Source: an uncultured bacterium
GTDB taxonomy: Bacteria; Patescibacteriota; Saccharimonadia; Saccharimonadales; Saccharimonadaceae
Direction of reading: 5' to 3'
Length of the DNA: 5,787 nt
Assembly: GCA_903861015.1 (NCBI GenBank)
Contig: CAIOSL010000097.1
Location: 1 to 5,787 of the forward strand
This document shows positions 1 to 5,267 of this stretch, one piece after another (position 1 is the stretch's first letter; each line of letters begins with the position of its first letter). Made by a program: the position numbers and the translations under genes. The notes under the pieces were generated by a model. The model ran no database searches. It was not told the origin of the DNA and was given only the letters and a program-made list of their open reading frames with translations.

Positions 1-14
1 ACAGCTTTAAATAT

Positions 15-37
15 AAGATCGGGAGGGTGATCTTTTT
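15..37 (+). terminator. Weak hairpin with T-run, possible terminator of a rightward gene to the left
   Basis: AAGATC (15-20) and GATCTT (29-34) form a perfect 6-bp stem around an 8-nt loop, and the T-run extends to 37 on the plus strand. Read leftward there is only a poor T-stretch, so it fits better as the end of a rightward transcript entering from outside the window and converging on dnaA. The stem is short and AT-rich, so this is a modest candidate. Confidence 0.35.
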
Positions 38-38
38 A

Positions 39-150
39 CCTATTTTACTGGTATTGGTTTTGGTTTGTGGTTTGTGGAAGGTTTGTCGTTGGTTTTACGG
101 TTGGTTAGTCGCTGGTTGTTCGCATATTTTGCACAGGGTGAAATTGTTAC
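39..150 (-). other. C-rich, G-poor tail downstream of dnaA, possible Rho utilisation site
   Basis: No credible gene lies here. The plus strand is made almost only of G and T between about 45 and 122, so an RNA continuing leftward past the dnaA stop would be rich in C and A, nearly free of G and largely unstructured. Regularly spaced C-rich clusters in such RNA are the classical look of a rut site for factor-dependent termination. No good intrinsic terminator is visible for dnaA. That Rho acts here is inference. Confidence 0.3.
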
Positions 151-151
151 G

Positions 152-1528
152 CTAGGCATAGAGTTTCTCCCGAATTGAGGCAACTTGTTCGCGAATCATG
201 AAATCAAGCTTGATGGCTTTTTCGATTTTTTCGATCGAGTGAATGGCGGTGGTGTGGTCTTTGCGGCCAAGTTCGTTGGCGATTTTAGGAAAACTAAGAT
301 GAAGTTCGCTGCGCAAAAGATACATCGCGATTTGACGCGGTACAACAATATGTTTGTCACGCTTTTCGCTGCAGATTTCGCTGACATCAAGTTGGAAATG
401 TTTGGCGGTTCGATCGATGATCTGTTTGCTGGATATATGTTGTGGACGAGAGTGGCGAATGTTACCCAATAGACCTTCGGCAGTCGAGATGTCGGGCTCG
501 ACACCACGCATCTCGGCGTAGGCCAGCAGGCGGTTAAGGGCGCCTTCGAGTTCGCGAATGTTGGTTTTGATATTAGTGGCAAGATACTCGACGGTGTCGC
601 GACCCAGGTTAATACCAGACAGTGAAGCCTTGATATTCAAGATGGCGCAACGGGTTTCAAAGTCGGGCAACTGGATGTCGATCGCCATTCCCATTTCGAA
701 TCGGCTGCGCAAACGTTCGGTTAGGGTTGGGATGCTTTTTGGCGGCTTATCGCTGCTGATAATGATCTGTTTGTTGTTTTGGTGTAGGTGATTAAAGGTA
801 TGAAAGAACTCTTCTTGAGTTTTTTCTTTACCGGCAATAAACTGCATATCGTCAACAATCAAGACGTCGACATTACGGTATTTTTCGGAAAACCCTTTTT
901 TCTTGAAGCGGATGTGGTCCAAAAATTCATTAACGAAGGTTTCAGAACTGATATAAACGACTCGTTTTTGGGGGTCGTTATGTAATATTTCGTTGCCGAT
1001 TGCCTGCATAAGGTGGGTTTTGCCAAGGCCGACGCCGCCATATAGGTAAATTGGGTTGTATTTGGTGCCAGGATTGGCGGCCACGGCGCGACTGGCGGTA
1101 TAAGCCAGGTCATTGCTGGAGCCAACGATAAAGTTATCGAAGGTATAGCGCGGGTTTAAACCGCCAACAGGGGCAGGTGAGTTACTGTTGTTGCCTTGAG
1201 ATGAGCGATTGGTTGGCAAAAGGTCGTCAGCGGTTGTAGATTTGCTGGCGACGGTTGTTTCGCGGTTTTGACGATTGTTTTTGGTTGAGGTGTTGATTAC
1301 GTAGGTTATTTGGTTGACCGAAGCGCCGTTTTTAATCAGAACTTCCTTGATTTGGTTGTTAAATTTGACCTCAAACTGCTTCTTGGCAAAGATGTTGGGT
1401 ACCAAGATAACCACACCGGTATCGCTGCACTCGATCAACTCGGTGTTTTTAAACCAGGTCGTAAATGTGGCATGAGAGACCGTCAGTTCGATTTCTCCTA
1501 ATACACTTTGCCACAACGCGTGGTTCAT
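152..1528 (-). CDS. dnaA: Chromosomal replication initiator protein DnaA
   Basis: This is the AAA+ ATPase that binds DnaA boxes, melts oriC and helps load the replicative helicase in the cytoplasm. The product is 458 aa, normal for the family. Domain I spans about 1-80 (starting MNHALWQSVL), followed by a polar Asn/Ser-rich linker (about 84-122). The AAA+ core has Walker A GGVGLGKT (164-171), Walker B VLIVDD (222-227), an arginine-finger region RLRSRF (272-277) and a sensor-2-like RELEGALNRL (325-334). C-terminal domain IV carries VPRQIAMYL (about 396-404) and the DnaA signature RKDHTTAIHS (422-431), which contact the box. ATG at 1528 is chosen over an in-frame GTG at 1546 because the ribosome site AGAGGGA (1543-1537) lies within that extension, 8 nt before the ATG. 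The gene diverges from rpmH across the putative origin. No dnaN is visible in the window. Confidence 0.98.
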   Translation of the reverse strand: MNHALWQSVLGEIELTVSHATFTTWFKNTELIECSDTGVVILVPNIFAKKQFEVKFNNQIKEVLIKNGASVNQITYVINTSTKNNRQNRETTVASKSTTADDLLPTNRSSQGNNSNSPAPVGGLNPRYTFDNFIVGSSNDLAYTASRAVAANPGTKYNPIYLYGGVGLGKTHLMQAIGNEILHNDPQKRVVYISSETFVNEFLDHIRFKKKGFSEKYRNVDVLIVDDMQFIAGKEKTQEEFFHTFNHLHQNNKQIIISSDKPPKSIPTLTERLRSRFEMGMAIDIQLPDFETRCAILNIKASLSGINLGRDTVEYLATNIKTNIRELEGALNRLLAYAEMRGVEPDISTAEGLLGNIRHSRPQHISSKQIIDRTAKHFQLDVSEICSEKRDKHIVVPRQIAMYLLRSELHLSFPKIANELGRKDHTTAIHSIEKIEKAIKLDFMIREQVASIREKLYA

Positions 1529-1536
1529 AACCCTAG

Positions 1537-1543
1537 TCCCTCT
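1537..1543 (-). promoter_or_regulatory. dnaA ribosome binding site
   Basis: AGAGGGA on the minus strand lies 8 nt before the ATG at 1528. It decides the start: the longer GTG frame would place this site inside the coding region. Confidence 0.7.
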
Positions 1544-1571
1544 CACTTATAAACAACCTTTATTACCTATA

Positions 1572-1600
1572 AGTATACGTAATTCGAGAGTTTTCCACAA
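1572..1600 (-). promoter_or_regulatory. Predicted dnaA promoter, -35 overlapped by a DnaA box
   Basis: On the minus strand TTGTGG (1600-1595) and TATACT (1577-1572) are separated by exactly 17 nt. The -10 matches consensus at 5 of 6 positions, the -35 at only 3. The predicted start near 1565 gives a leader of about 37 nt, enough to hold the ribosome site. The -35 lies inside the DnaA box at 1591-1599, so DnaA binding should block RNA polymerase. An inverted repeat ACTTATA (1545-1551) / TATAAGT (1568-1574) surrounds the predicted start. Confidence 0.5.
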
Positions 1601-1740
1601 CCCACAGCTAGCCCTAATAGTGACAGCAGAATAGGGGTATGGGTTATACACAATCGTCGTCCACCTCTGTAAAACTGTGGATAGTAGTATCAATTGTGTG
1701 GAAAACTTTTATATACCAAACAATCCATTGTCTGATAATT
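1591..1740. other. oriC: Putative replication origin (oriC) with four DnaA boxes
   Basis: The gap between the divergent dnaA and rpmH genes contains TTTTCCACA (1591-1599, +), TTATACACA (1644-1652, +), CTATCCACA (1676-1684, minus strand) and TTTTCCACA (1697-1705, minus strand). Each fits or is one base from the consensus TTATNCACA. The two plus boxes face the two minus boxes. An AT-rich stretch (about 1702-1740) beside the right-hand pair and another at 1547-1585 are candidate unwinding elements. On the minus strand two CTA triplets (1688-1683) lie between the two right-hand boxes, faintly like DnaA-trio elements, though two copies are too few to be convincing. Origin function is inferred from box density and position next to dnaA. 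Confidence 0.65.
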
Positions 1741-1751
1741 CAAGTCAAACC

Positions 1752-1780
1752 TTGCCAAATGATCGTTAATTAGATACACT
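1752..1780 (+). promoter_or_regulatory. Predicted rpmH promoter
   Basis: TTGCCA (1752-1757, 5 of 6 matches to the -35 consensus) and TACACT (1775-1780, 4 of 6 to the -10) are spaced by 17 nt. The predicted transcription start near 1787 is only about 3 nt before the rpmH ATG, so the mRNA would be essentially leaderless. Confidence 0.6.
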
Positions 1781-1789
1781 ATTAAAGAT

Positions 1790-1930
1790 ATGTCAACAAA
1801 AGGAACCTACCAACCACATACACGTCACCGTGCAAAAACTCACGGTTTTCGTGCACGTATTGCAACCAAGGCTGGACGCGCAGTCCTAAAAAGGCGCCGC
1901 ATTAAAGGCCGTGCAAAACTAACGGTATAA
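1790..1930 (+). CDS. rpmH: 50S ribosomal protein L34
   Basis: The gene codes for a 46-aa, strongly basic protein of the large ribosomal subunit, the usual size for bL34. The family pattern is clear: TYQPH near residues 6-10, [18 protein letters not shown] (16-33), and a terminal basic stretch [11 protein letters not shown] (34-44). The short extension MSTKG replaces the usual MKR-type start. No Shine-Dalgarno sequence precedes the ATG. Together with the promoter placement this suggests leaderless translation. In most bacteria rpmH is co-transcribed with rnpA. Here a hairpin with a T-run follows the stop and rnpA has its own -10 box. Confidence 0.97.
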   Translation: MSTKGTYQPHTRHRAKTHGFRARIATKAGRAVLKRRRIKGRAKLTV

Positions 1931-1946
1931 CAATACCAAATCAATA

Positions 1947-1972
1947 CTGCAGAAATACTGCAGCATTTTTTT
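1947..1972 (+). terminator. Intrinsic terminator after rpmH
   Basis: CTGCAG (1947-1952) and CTGCAG (1958-1963) pair as a 6-bp stem around loop AAATA, followed by CA and seven T residues (1966-1972). The arms are part of a direct repeat ATACTGCAG. The stem is short but G/C-containing, and the T-run is well placed 16 nt after the rpmH stop. Confidence 0.65.
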
Positions 1973-1992
1973 ATCTCGGGCTTATCTTAGGC

Positions 1993-1998
1993 TATAAT
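1993..1998 (+). promoter_or_regulatory. rnpA promoter, consensus -10 box
   Basis: A perfect TATAAT lies 7 nt before the rnpA ATG, directly after the rpmH terminator. The -35 is weak (TTTATC at 1970-1975, 17-nt spacer). Transcription would start at or within a base or two of the start codon, giving a leaderless mRNA. Confidence 0.6.
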
Positions 1999-2005
1999 TA
2001 AAACA

Positions 2006-2350
2006 ATGATTCCATTTAGTAATCGATTTCATGGACATAACAGTTTAAGTTATGTCTACAAAAACGGCACAGCGGTTCGGTCGCGTGTGGCGGTTTTGAA
2101 ATATATCGGTAATCCACATCGTCGGACTTCGCGCCTGGCGGTAGTTATTAGTAAAAAGGTAGTTAAGAGTGCGGTTAGTCGCAACCGGATTAGACGTCGG
2201 ATATACGAATATCTACGGCCGTGGCTGCTGGGGCTAGAAAAGTCGCATGACGTGGTGGTTATTGTCTCGGCGGCCGAACTGCTGACGATGGATCACGGTG
2301 ACTTTGTCCAAGAAATCAACCAGCTGGTAAACCAACCTAATATTAATTAG
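2006..2350 (+). CDS. rnpA: Ribonuclease P protein component
   Basis: This is the protein subunit of RNase P. It partners the catalytic RNA (rnpB, not in this window) in cleaving 5' leaders from tRNA precursors. The product is 114 aa, typical for the family. It opens with a normal N-terminus (NRFHGHNSLSYVYKNG, 6-21), has the central strand RLAVVISKKVVKSAV (43-57) and the signature RNRIRRRIYEYLR (59-71), matching the family RNR motif that contacts RNA. No Shine-Dalgarno is seen upstream. The consensus -10 box 7 nt before the ATG suggests a leaderless transcript. The start is set by homology to family N-termini and by promoter position. Confidence 0.97.
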   Translation: MIPFSNRFHGHNSLSYVYKNGTAVRSRVAVLKYIGNPHRRTSRLAVVISKKVVKSAVSRNRIRRRIYEYLRPWLLGLEKSHDVVVIVSAAELLTMDHGDFVQEINQLVNQPNIN

Positions 2351-2364
2351 TTAATATATTAAAT

Positions 2365-2411
2365 ACTCCAAAGCTGATATAATATAAGGCATAATTAGTA
2401 GTTTTTGGAGT
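2365..2411. repeat. Inverted repeat around the yidC promoter
   Basis: ACTCCAAA (2365-2372) and TTTGGAGT (2404-2411) are perfect 8-bp complements, 31 nt apart. The right arm contains the GGAG (2407-2410) that is the best yidC ribosome-site candidate. The left arm lies upstream of the predicted yidC transcription start, so only a read-through RNA from rnpA would contain both arms and could mask GGAG. Confidence 0.4.
2375..2383 (+). promoter_or_regulatory. yidC-jag promoter, extended -10
   Basis: TGA followed by a perfect TATAAT (2378-2383) makes an extended -10 element, which can work without a good -35, and none is visible. Predicted start near 2390 gives a leader of about 37 nt. A 12-bp AT palindrome (2351-2362) lies just upstream, right after the rnpA stop. 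Confidence 0.55.
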
Positions 2412-2426
2412 TATTAAATCGCTGAT

Positions 2427-3377
2427 ATGTTTGATAGTATTGTTGTCCAGCCAATCTTTAACTTGCTTTTGGGAATTTATAGTTTAATACCTGGCGGCGA
2501 TTTTGGCGTTGCTTTGGTGATTTTTACGATTATTGTACGTTTTTTGATGTTGCCGCTACTTAAAAAGCAGCTTCACCAAACTCGCGCTATTCAGCGTATG
2601 CAACCCGAACTGGTCAAGATCAAAAAGCAAGCCAACGGCGACAAACGCCTTGAGGGCGCCATGATGATGGAATTGTACAAAAAACACGATGTTAGTATGT
2701 TTGGCTCGATTGGAATTTTGTTCATCCAGTTTCCTATTTTTATTGCGCTGTTTCAGGTGGTCCAGATCTTTACGTCACATCGCGACCAGATCGCTGGCTT
2801 TACCTACGGCTTTTTGAAAGATGTCGGCCCAATCAAAGATTTGATCGCTAACCCGAGCAACTTTAACGAGAATATGCTGGGCTTTTTGGATATAACCAAG
2901 CACGCTTTTGAATCGGGCCAGGTAAATATCGCCATTTTGATCTTGGCGCTAGCTTCGTCGGTAACTCAGTATTTTATGTCCAAACAGACTATGCCAAAGC
3001 AGCAATCGGACAAAACTCTGCGCCAAATCTTGAGCGAAGCTTCGGACGGCAAACAGGCCAGCCAAGGCGAATTGAACGCGGTAGTGATGAGCAAGATGGT
3101 TAAGTTCTTGCCGATAATGCTGTTCTTTGTGATGGTCAATTTGCCTGGCGCTCTAGTACTTTACTACACCGTATCGAACATTGTCGCTTTGTTCCAACAG
3201 GGGCGAATCCTAAAGCAAGACACTAATGAAATGATCGCGGTGGCCGACCAGGCGACTGCGCCAACCAAGGCGATTACCGCCAAGGAGCGAGCCGGTAGGG
3301 CTAGCGAGGCCAAGATCACTCGGATCGTTGCCAAAGATACGTCGTCGAGGCATAATAAGCGAAGGGAGAAATTATGA
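2427..3377 (+). CDS. yidC: Membrane protein insertase, YidC/Oxa1 family
   Basis: This integral membrane insertase/chaperone helps nascent proteins into the cytoplasmic membrane, alone or with Sec. The 316-aa product is the compact Oxa1-like form without the large periplasmic domain of Gram-negative YidC. The first hydrophobic core segment (about 27-46) holds the conserved hydrophilic-groove arginine R38 (IIVRFLMLPLL). A charged cytoplasmic hairpin follows (46-88), then a second segment with FIQFPIFIALF (99-109), a third at about 166-183 and a last at about 227-256. The C-terminal tail (about 280-316) is Lys/Arg-rich, as in forms that bind ribosomes. No lipobox cysteine is seen at the N-terminus. 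The best ribosome site, GGAG (2407-2410), is an unusually long 16 nt from the ATG. The stop overlaps the jag start (ATGA). Confidence 0.96.
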   Translation: MFDSIVVQPIFNLLLGIYSLIPGGDFGVALVIFTIIVRFLMLPLLKKQLHQTRAIQRMQPELVKIKKQANGDKRLEGAMMMELYKKHDVSMFGSIGILFIQFPIFIALFQVVQIFTSHRDQIAGFTYGFLKDVGPIKDLIANPSNFNENMLGFLDITKHAFESGQVNIAILILALASSVTQYFMSKQTMPKQQSDKTLRQILSEASDGKQASQGELNAVVMSKMVKFLPIMLFFVMVNLPGALVLYYTVSNIVALFQQGRILKQDTNEMIAVADQATAPTKAITAKERAGRASEAKITRIVAKDTSSRHNKRREKL

Positions 3378-3835
3378 ATAAAGAAGAATCGATTCGGTTT
3401 GCACAAAAATATCTAGAAGATTTGCTGTCGTTTTTTGGAGCAAATTTAACGGTTTCATCGACTTGTGATGACGAAGTTATTGAACTATCGGTGCCTTCTA
3501 ATGAATTAAACAGCTTGTTGATCGGTCGTAATGCCGAGACCTTGCGTAGCTTGCAGTATATTGTTTCGACGATTCTTCGTAACAAAGAGGCGGCAATATC
3601 CCGAGTGAATATCGACGTTGCTGACTACAAAAAACAGCGAGCTGACCGCATTGCTAAACAAGCGCGCGAATGGATCGAGGAAGTTCGTCGAACTGGCGAT
3701 TCACATATCGTGAGTATGAGCGCGGCTGATCGGAGAATCGTCCACCAGGTTGCCAGCGAATACAGCGACATTCGCACCTTTTCTGAGGGCGAGGGTTATG
3801 ATCGTAAACTGACAATTGCTCAGGCCGGCAGCTAA
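3374..3835 (+). CDS. jag: Jag/KhpB-like RNA-binding protein (KH and R3H domains)
   Basis: The product is a cytoplasmic single-stranded RNA-binding protein. Homologues (KhpB/EloR/Jag) partner KhpA and influence cell elongation and envelope genes. At 153 aa it consists of a KH domain (about 25-85) with the loop LIGRNAETLRSL (49-60) and an R3H domain (about 95-148) with the R-x3-H motif at R120-H124 and the ending SEGEGYDRKLTI (137-148). The N-terminal Jag domain of Firmicutes proteins is absent. The KH loop reads G51-R-N-A54, so the second glycine of GxxG is alanine. The gene overlaps yidC by 4 nt (ATGA) and has a good ribosome site AAGGGAG (3362-3368) 5 nt before the ATG, implying one operon with translational coupling. 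Confidence 0.93.
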   Translation: MNKEESIRFAQKYLEDLLSFFGANLTVSSTCDDEVIELSVPSNELNSLLIGRNAETLRSLQYIVSTILRNKEAAISRVNIDVADYKKQRADRIAKQAREWIEEVRRTGDSHIVSMSAADRRIVHQVASEYSDIRTFSEGEGYDRKLTIAQAGS

Positions 3836-3848
3836 AAAACCGCCAAGA

Positions 3849-4940
3849 TTACTTTTTAAGAGCGTCGTCATAGACGCTCTTTGTTTGTTTGGCCATTTGT
3901 GACCACGAATATTTTTTGACTTGTCTGTGACCCTTATCGATTAGCTGTTGGCGGTAATTGGGGTCGGATATGATCAAATCGATTGCCTTGGCTATATCGC
4001 AGCTGTCGAGCGGGTTAAAATAGGCGGCGGCGTCACCATAAACCTCGGGCAGACAGGTGGCGTTGCTGCTGGCAACGGGCGCTCCGTACCCCATCGCCTC
4101 TAGCCCAGGCAAGCCGAAGCCTTCCATAAGCGACGGAAAGACGTAGGCGACGGCGTTAGTATACAGCCAGTCGCGTTGGCTGCCAGGCAAAAAACCAGTG
4201 AAGGTTATGTTTTTGTAATCTTTGTCGCTAAAGTATTTCTCGTTTTTTAAAGCACTGGCGTTCTTGTTGCCGACCAAGATTAAACCCAGGTCGGGATATT
4301 TGGTCAGTAATCGCTGGTGGGCCTCGGCCAGGCGACGGATGTTTTTGTAGTCACTCTGCTGGCCGACATATAAAATAAAATCTTTATAGGGATGGTCGTA
4401 TTTGACCAGTTGGTCGACAAAGACATCGGCTGCTTCGTAAGTAACGGTTATTTTGCTTTCGGAAACGTGGGCGAATTTGATTAGCTCGTCGCGTGTGAAT
4501 TTGGTTGGAGTGATGATGTGTTGACTAGATTTGGCGACTTGTTTAAAAACAAACCGTCCGACCAGTTGTTTGATGTGAAATATCAGCCAGTTTTTGTCGG
4601 AATTATAGGTTTTTATCAGTGTTAGGTCGTGAAACGTGGTGACGTGCTTGCCTTTATACAAAATCGGCTGTTGGGGCATGCAAAAGTGAACCAGGTCGGG
4701 CGACAGCCGGTCGAGAAAAACCTTGAAGTCGATCTGCTCGGCAAGCGAATAATTGGCAAAATCCGCAACCTGGACTGTAAAATTGGCATTGGTTGGCTGC
4801 CAGTAATCTTTATCTTTGGCCAGGACCAGAATGGTGTATTGATTAACCTTGTCGATCTTTTCCAGATAATGCAACAGCCGCTCGACGTAAGTGCCGGTCG
4901 AGCTGTTGATAATACGGGCATCAATGGCGATGTGACTCAT
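3849..4940 (-). CDS. Glycosyltransferase, GT4-like (GT-B fold)
   Basis: The product is probably a nucleotide-sugar-dependent glycosyltransferase acting at the cytoplasmic face of the membrane in surface glycan synthesis. Donor and acceptor cannot be told from sequence. It is 363 aa with an N-terminal Rossmann half starting MSHIAIDARIINSSTGTYVE (1-20) and HDLTLI (104-109). The C-terminal nucleotide-binding half contains FILYVGQQSDYKNIRRL (188-204), LILVGN (220-225) and the retaining-GT4 motif E273-GFGLPGL-E281 (E-x7-E) in FPSLMEGFGLPGLEAM. ATG 4940 is chosen over an in-frame ATG at 4973. The former gives the family N-terminus, and a TATAAT lies between the two. The last codons hold the hairpin that terminates the opposing jag transcript. 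The gene converges with jag (13-nt gap) and diverges from the toxin-antitoxin pair. Confidence 0.9.
   Translation of the reverse strand: MSHIAIDARIINSSTGTYVERLLHYLEKIDKVNQYTILVLAKDKDYWQPTNANFTVQVADFANYSLAEQIDFKVFLDRLSPDLVHFCMPQQPILYKGKHVTTFHDLTLIKTYNSDKNWLIFHIKQLVGRFVFKQVAKSSQHIITPTKFTRDELIKFAHVSESKITVTYEAADVFVDQLVKYDHPYKDFILYVGQQSDYKNIRRLAEAHQRLLTKYPDLGLILVGNKNASALKNEKYFSDKDYKNITFTGFLPGSQRDWLYTNAVAYVFPSLMEGFGLPGLEAMGYGAPVASSNATCLPEVYGDAAAYFNPLDSCDIAKAIDLIISDPNYRQQLIDKGHRQVKKYSWSQMAKQTKSVYDDALKK
3858..3890 (+). terminator. Strong intrinsic terminator of the yidC-jag operon
   Basis: AAGAGCGTC (3858-3866) and GACGCTCTT (3873-3881) form a perfect 9-bp stem with a 6-nt loop, followed on the plus strand by the T-rich TGTTTGTTT. 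On the minus strand the hairpin is followed by AAAAAG, so it should stop only rightward transcription. It lies wholly inside the last codons of the convergent glycosyltransferase gene. Confidence 0.7.
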
Positions 4941-4947
4941 TGGATCA

Positions 4948-4953
4948 ATTATA
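4948..4953 (-). promoter_or_regulatory. Glycosyltransferase promoter, consensus -10 box
   Basis: A perfect TATAAT on the minus strand ends 7 nt before the ATG at 4940, the same spacing as in rnpA. The -35 is poor (TCGATG, 4976-4971, 17-nt spacer). A start at or next to the ATG is predicted, so a leaderless mRNA. No Shine-Dalgarno is seen. Confidence 0.5.
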
Positions 4954-4992
4954 ACACCGTTAGAAACAGACATCGATTACTCTATGTACATA

Positions 4993-5021
4993 TTGATGCT
5001 TTGATGCATGTATGCTATAGT
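4993..5021 (+). promoter_or_regulatory. Toxin-antitoxin promoter with tandem 8-bp repeats (probable operator)
   Basis: TTGATG (4993-4998) and TATAGT (5016-5021) are spaced by 17 nt, and TGC (5013-5015) makes the -10 an extended one. The spacer and -35 are built of three imperfect tandem octamers: TTGATGCT (4993-5000), TTGATGCA (5001-5008) and TGTATGCT (5009-5016). A palindrome ATGTACAT lies just upstream (4984-4991). Ribbon-helix-helix antitoxins usually repress their own operon at such short repeats. That this is the operator is inferred. Confidence 0.6.
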
Positions 5022-5027
5022 GTACCT

Positions 5028-5033
5028 AAGGAG
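5028..5033 (+). promoter_or_regulatory. Antitoxin ribosome binding site
   Basis: AAGGAG sits 8 nt before ATG 5042, close to ideal. It is only 2 nt from the in-frame TTG at 5036, which rules that start out. The toxin has no comparable site. Confidence 0.8.
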
Positions 5034-5041
5034 AATTGACA

Positions 5042-5260
5042 ATGCGTACTACAATTACAATCAATGATACGATCTTTAGGGCGTTAAAGCTGCGTGCTTT
5101 TGATTCGGACGAGAGTGTCTCGAAGTTAATTGAAGACGCGGTTAAATATCAGATCTTAGAGGACTTGGAAGATATTGAGGATGCAAAAGCCCGAGAGTCT
5201 GAGCCAAGTTATTCGTTCGATGACCTGGTAGCTACATTTAAAGCCGAAGGTTTACTATAA
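5042..5260 (+). CDS. Ribbon-helix-helix antitoxin of a type II toxin-antitoxin system
   Basis: This is probably the antitoxin that binds and neutralises the RelE-like toxin encoded 7 nt downstream and represses the shared promoter. The product is 72 aa and acidic. Residues 2-8 (RTTITIN) look like the DNA-contacting beta strand of an RHH/CopG-type domain, followed by helices at about 10-19 and 24-37 (SVSKLIEDAV). The acidic middle (38-55) and the end SYSFDDLVATFKAEGLL (56-72) match the toxin-binding tail seen in RelB- or CopG-type partners. ATG 5042 is preferred over TTG 5036 on ribosome-site spacing. The family assignment rests on pattern and on its neighbour, so RelB-like and CopG-like are not separated here. 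Confidence 0.85.
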   Translation: MRTTITINDTIFRALKLRAFDSDESVSKLIEDAVKYQILEDLEDIEDAKARESEPSYSFDDLVATFKAEGLL

Positions 5261-5267
5261 GATTGTT

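Noticed and set aside
60..90. TTTGTGG repeats as extra DnaA boxes
   Set aside because: Their complements differ from TTATNCACA at two or more positions, and they belong to a general G/T-rich stretch.
185..1125. Several open frames overlapping dnaA on both strands (for example 185-472 +, 788-985 +, 859-1125 -)
   Set aside because: They lie within the well-conserved dnaA frame, show no family motif, and lack convincing starts.
1529..1546. In-frame GTG start adding 6 residues to DnaA
   Set aside because: The ribosome site AGAGGGA lies within this stretch and points to ATG 1528. The family N-terminus also fits the shorter form.
3375..3377. Possible UGA recoding to glycine as in Gracilibacteria/Absconditabacteria
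   Set aside because: No UGA occurs inside any conserved frame, and TGA ends yidC in a standard ATGA overlap with jag.
3836..3857. Terminator for the glycosyltransferase in the A-run/T-run between it and jag
   Set aside because: On the minus strand a six-T run exists (3836-3841 region), but no stable stem directly precedes it. The nearby 9-bp hairpin is too far away and is followed by A residues.
4941..4973. Upstream ATG adding 11 residues to the glycosyltransferase
   Set aside because: The extra residues do not look like the family N-terminus, no ribosome site precedes it, and a consensus TATAAT lies inside the extension.
5036..5041. TTG start for the antitoxin
   Set aside because: It is only 2 nt from AAGGAG, while ATG 5042 has the normal 8-nt gap.
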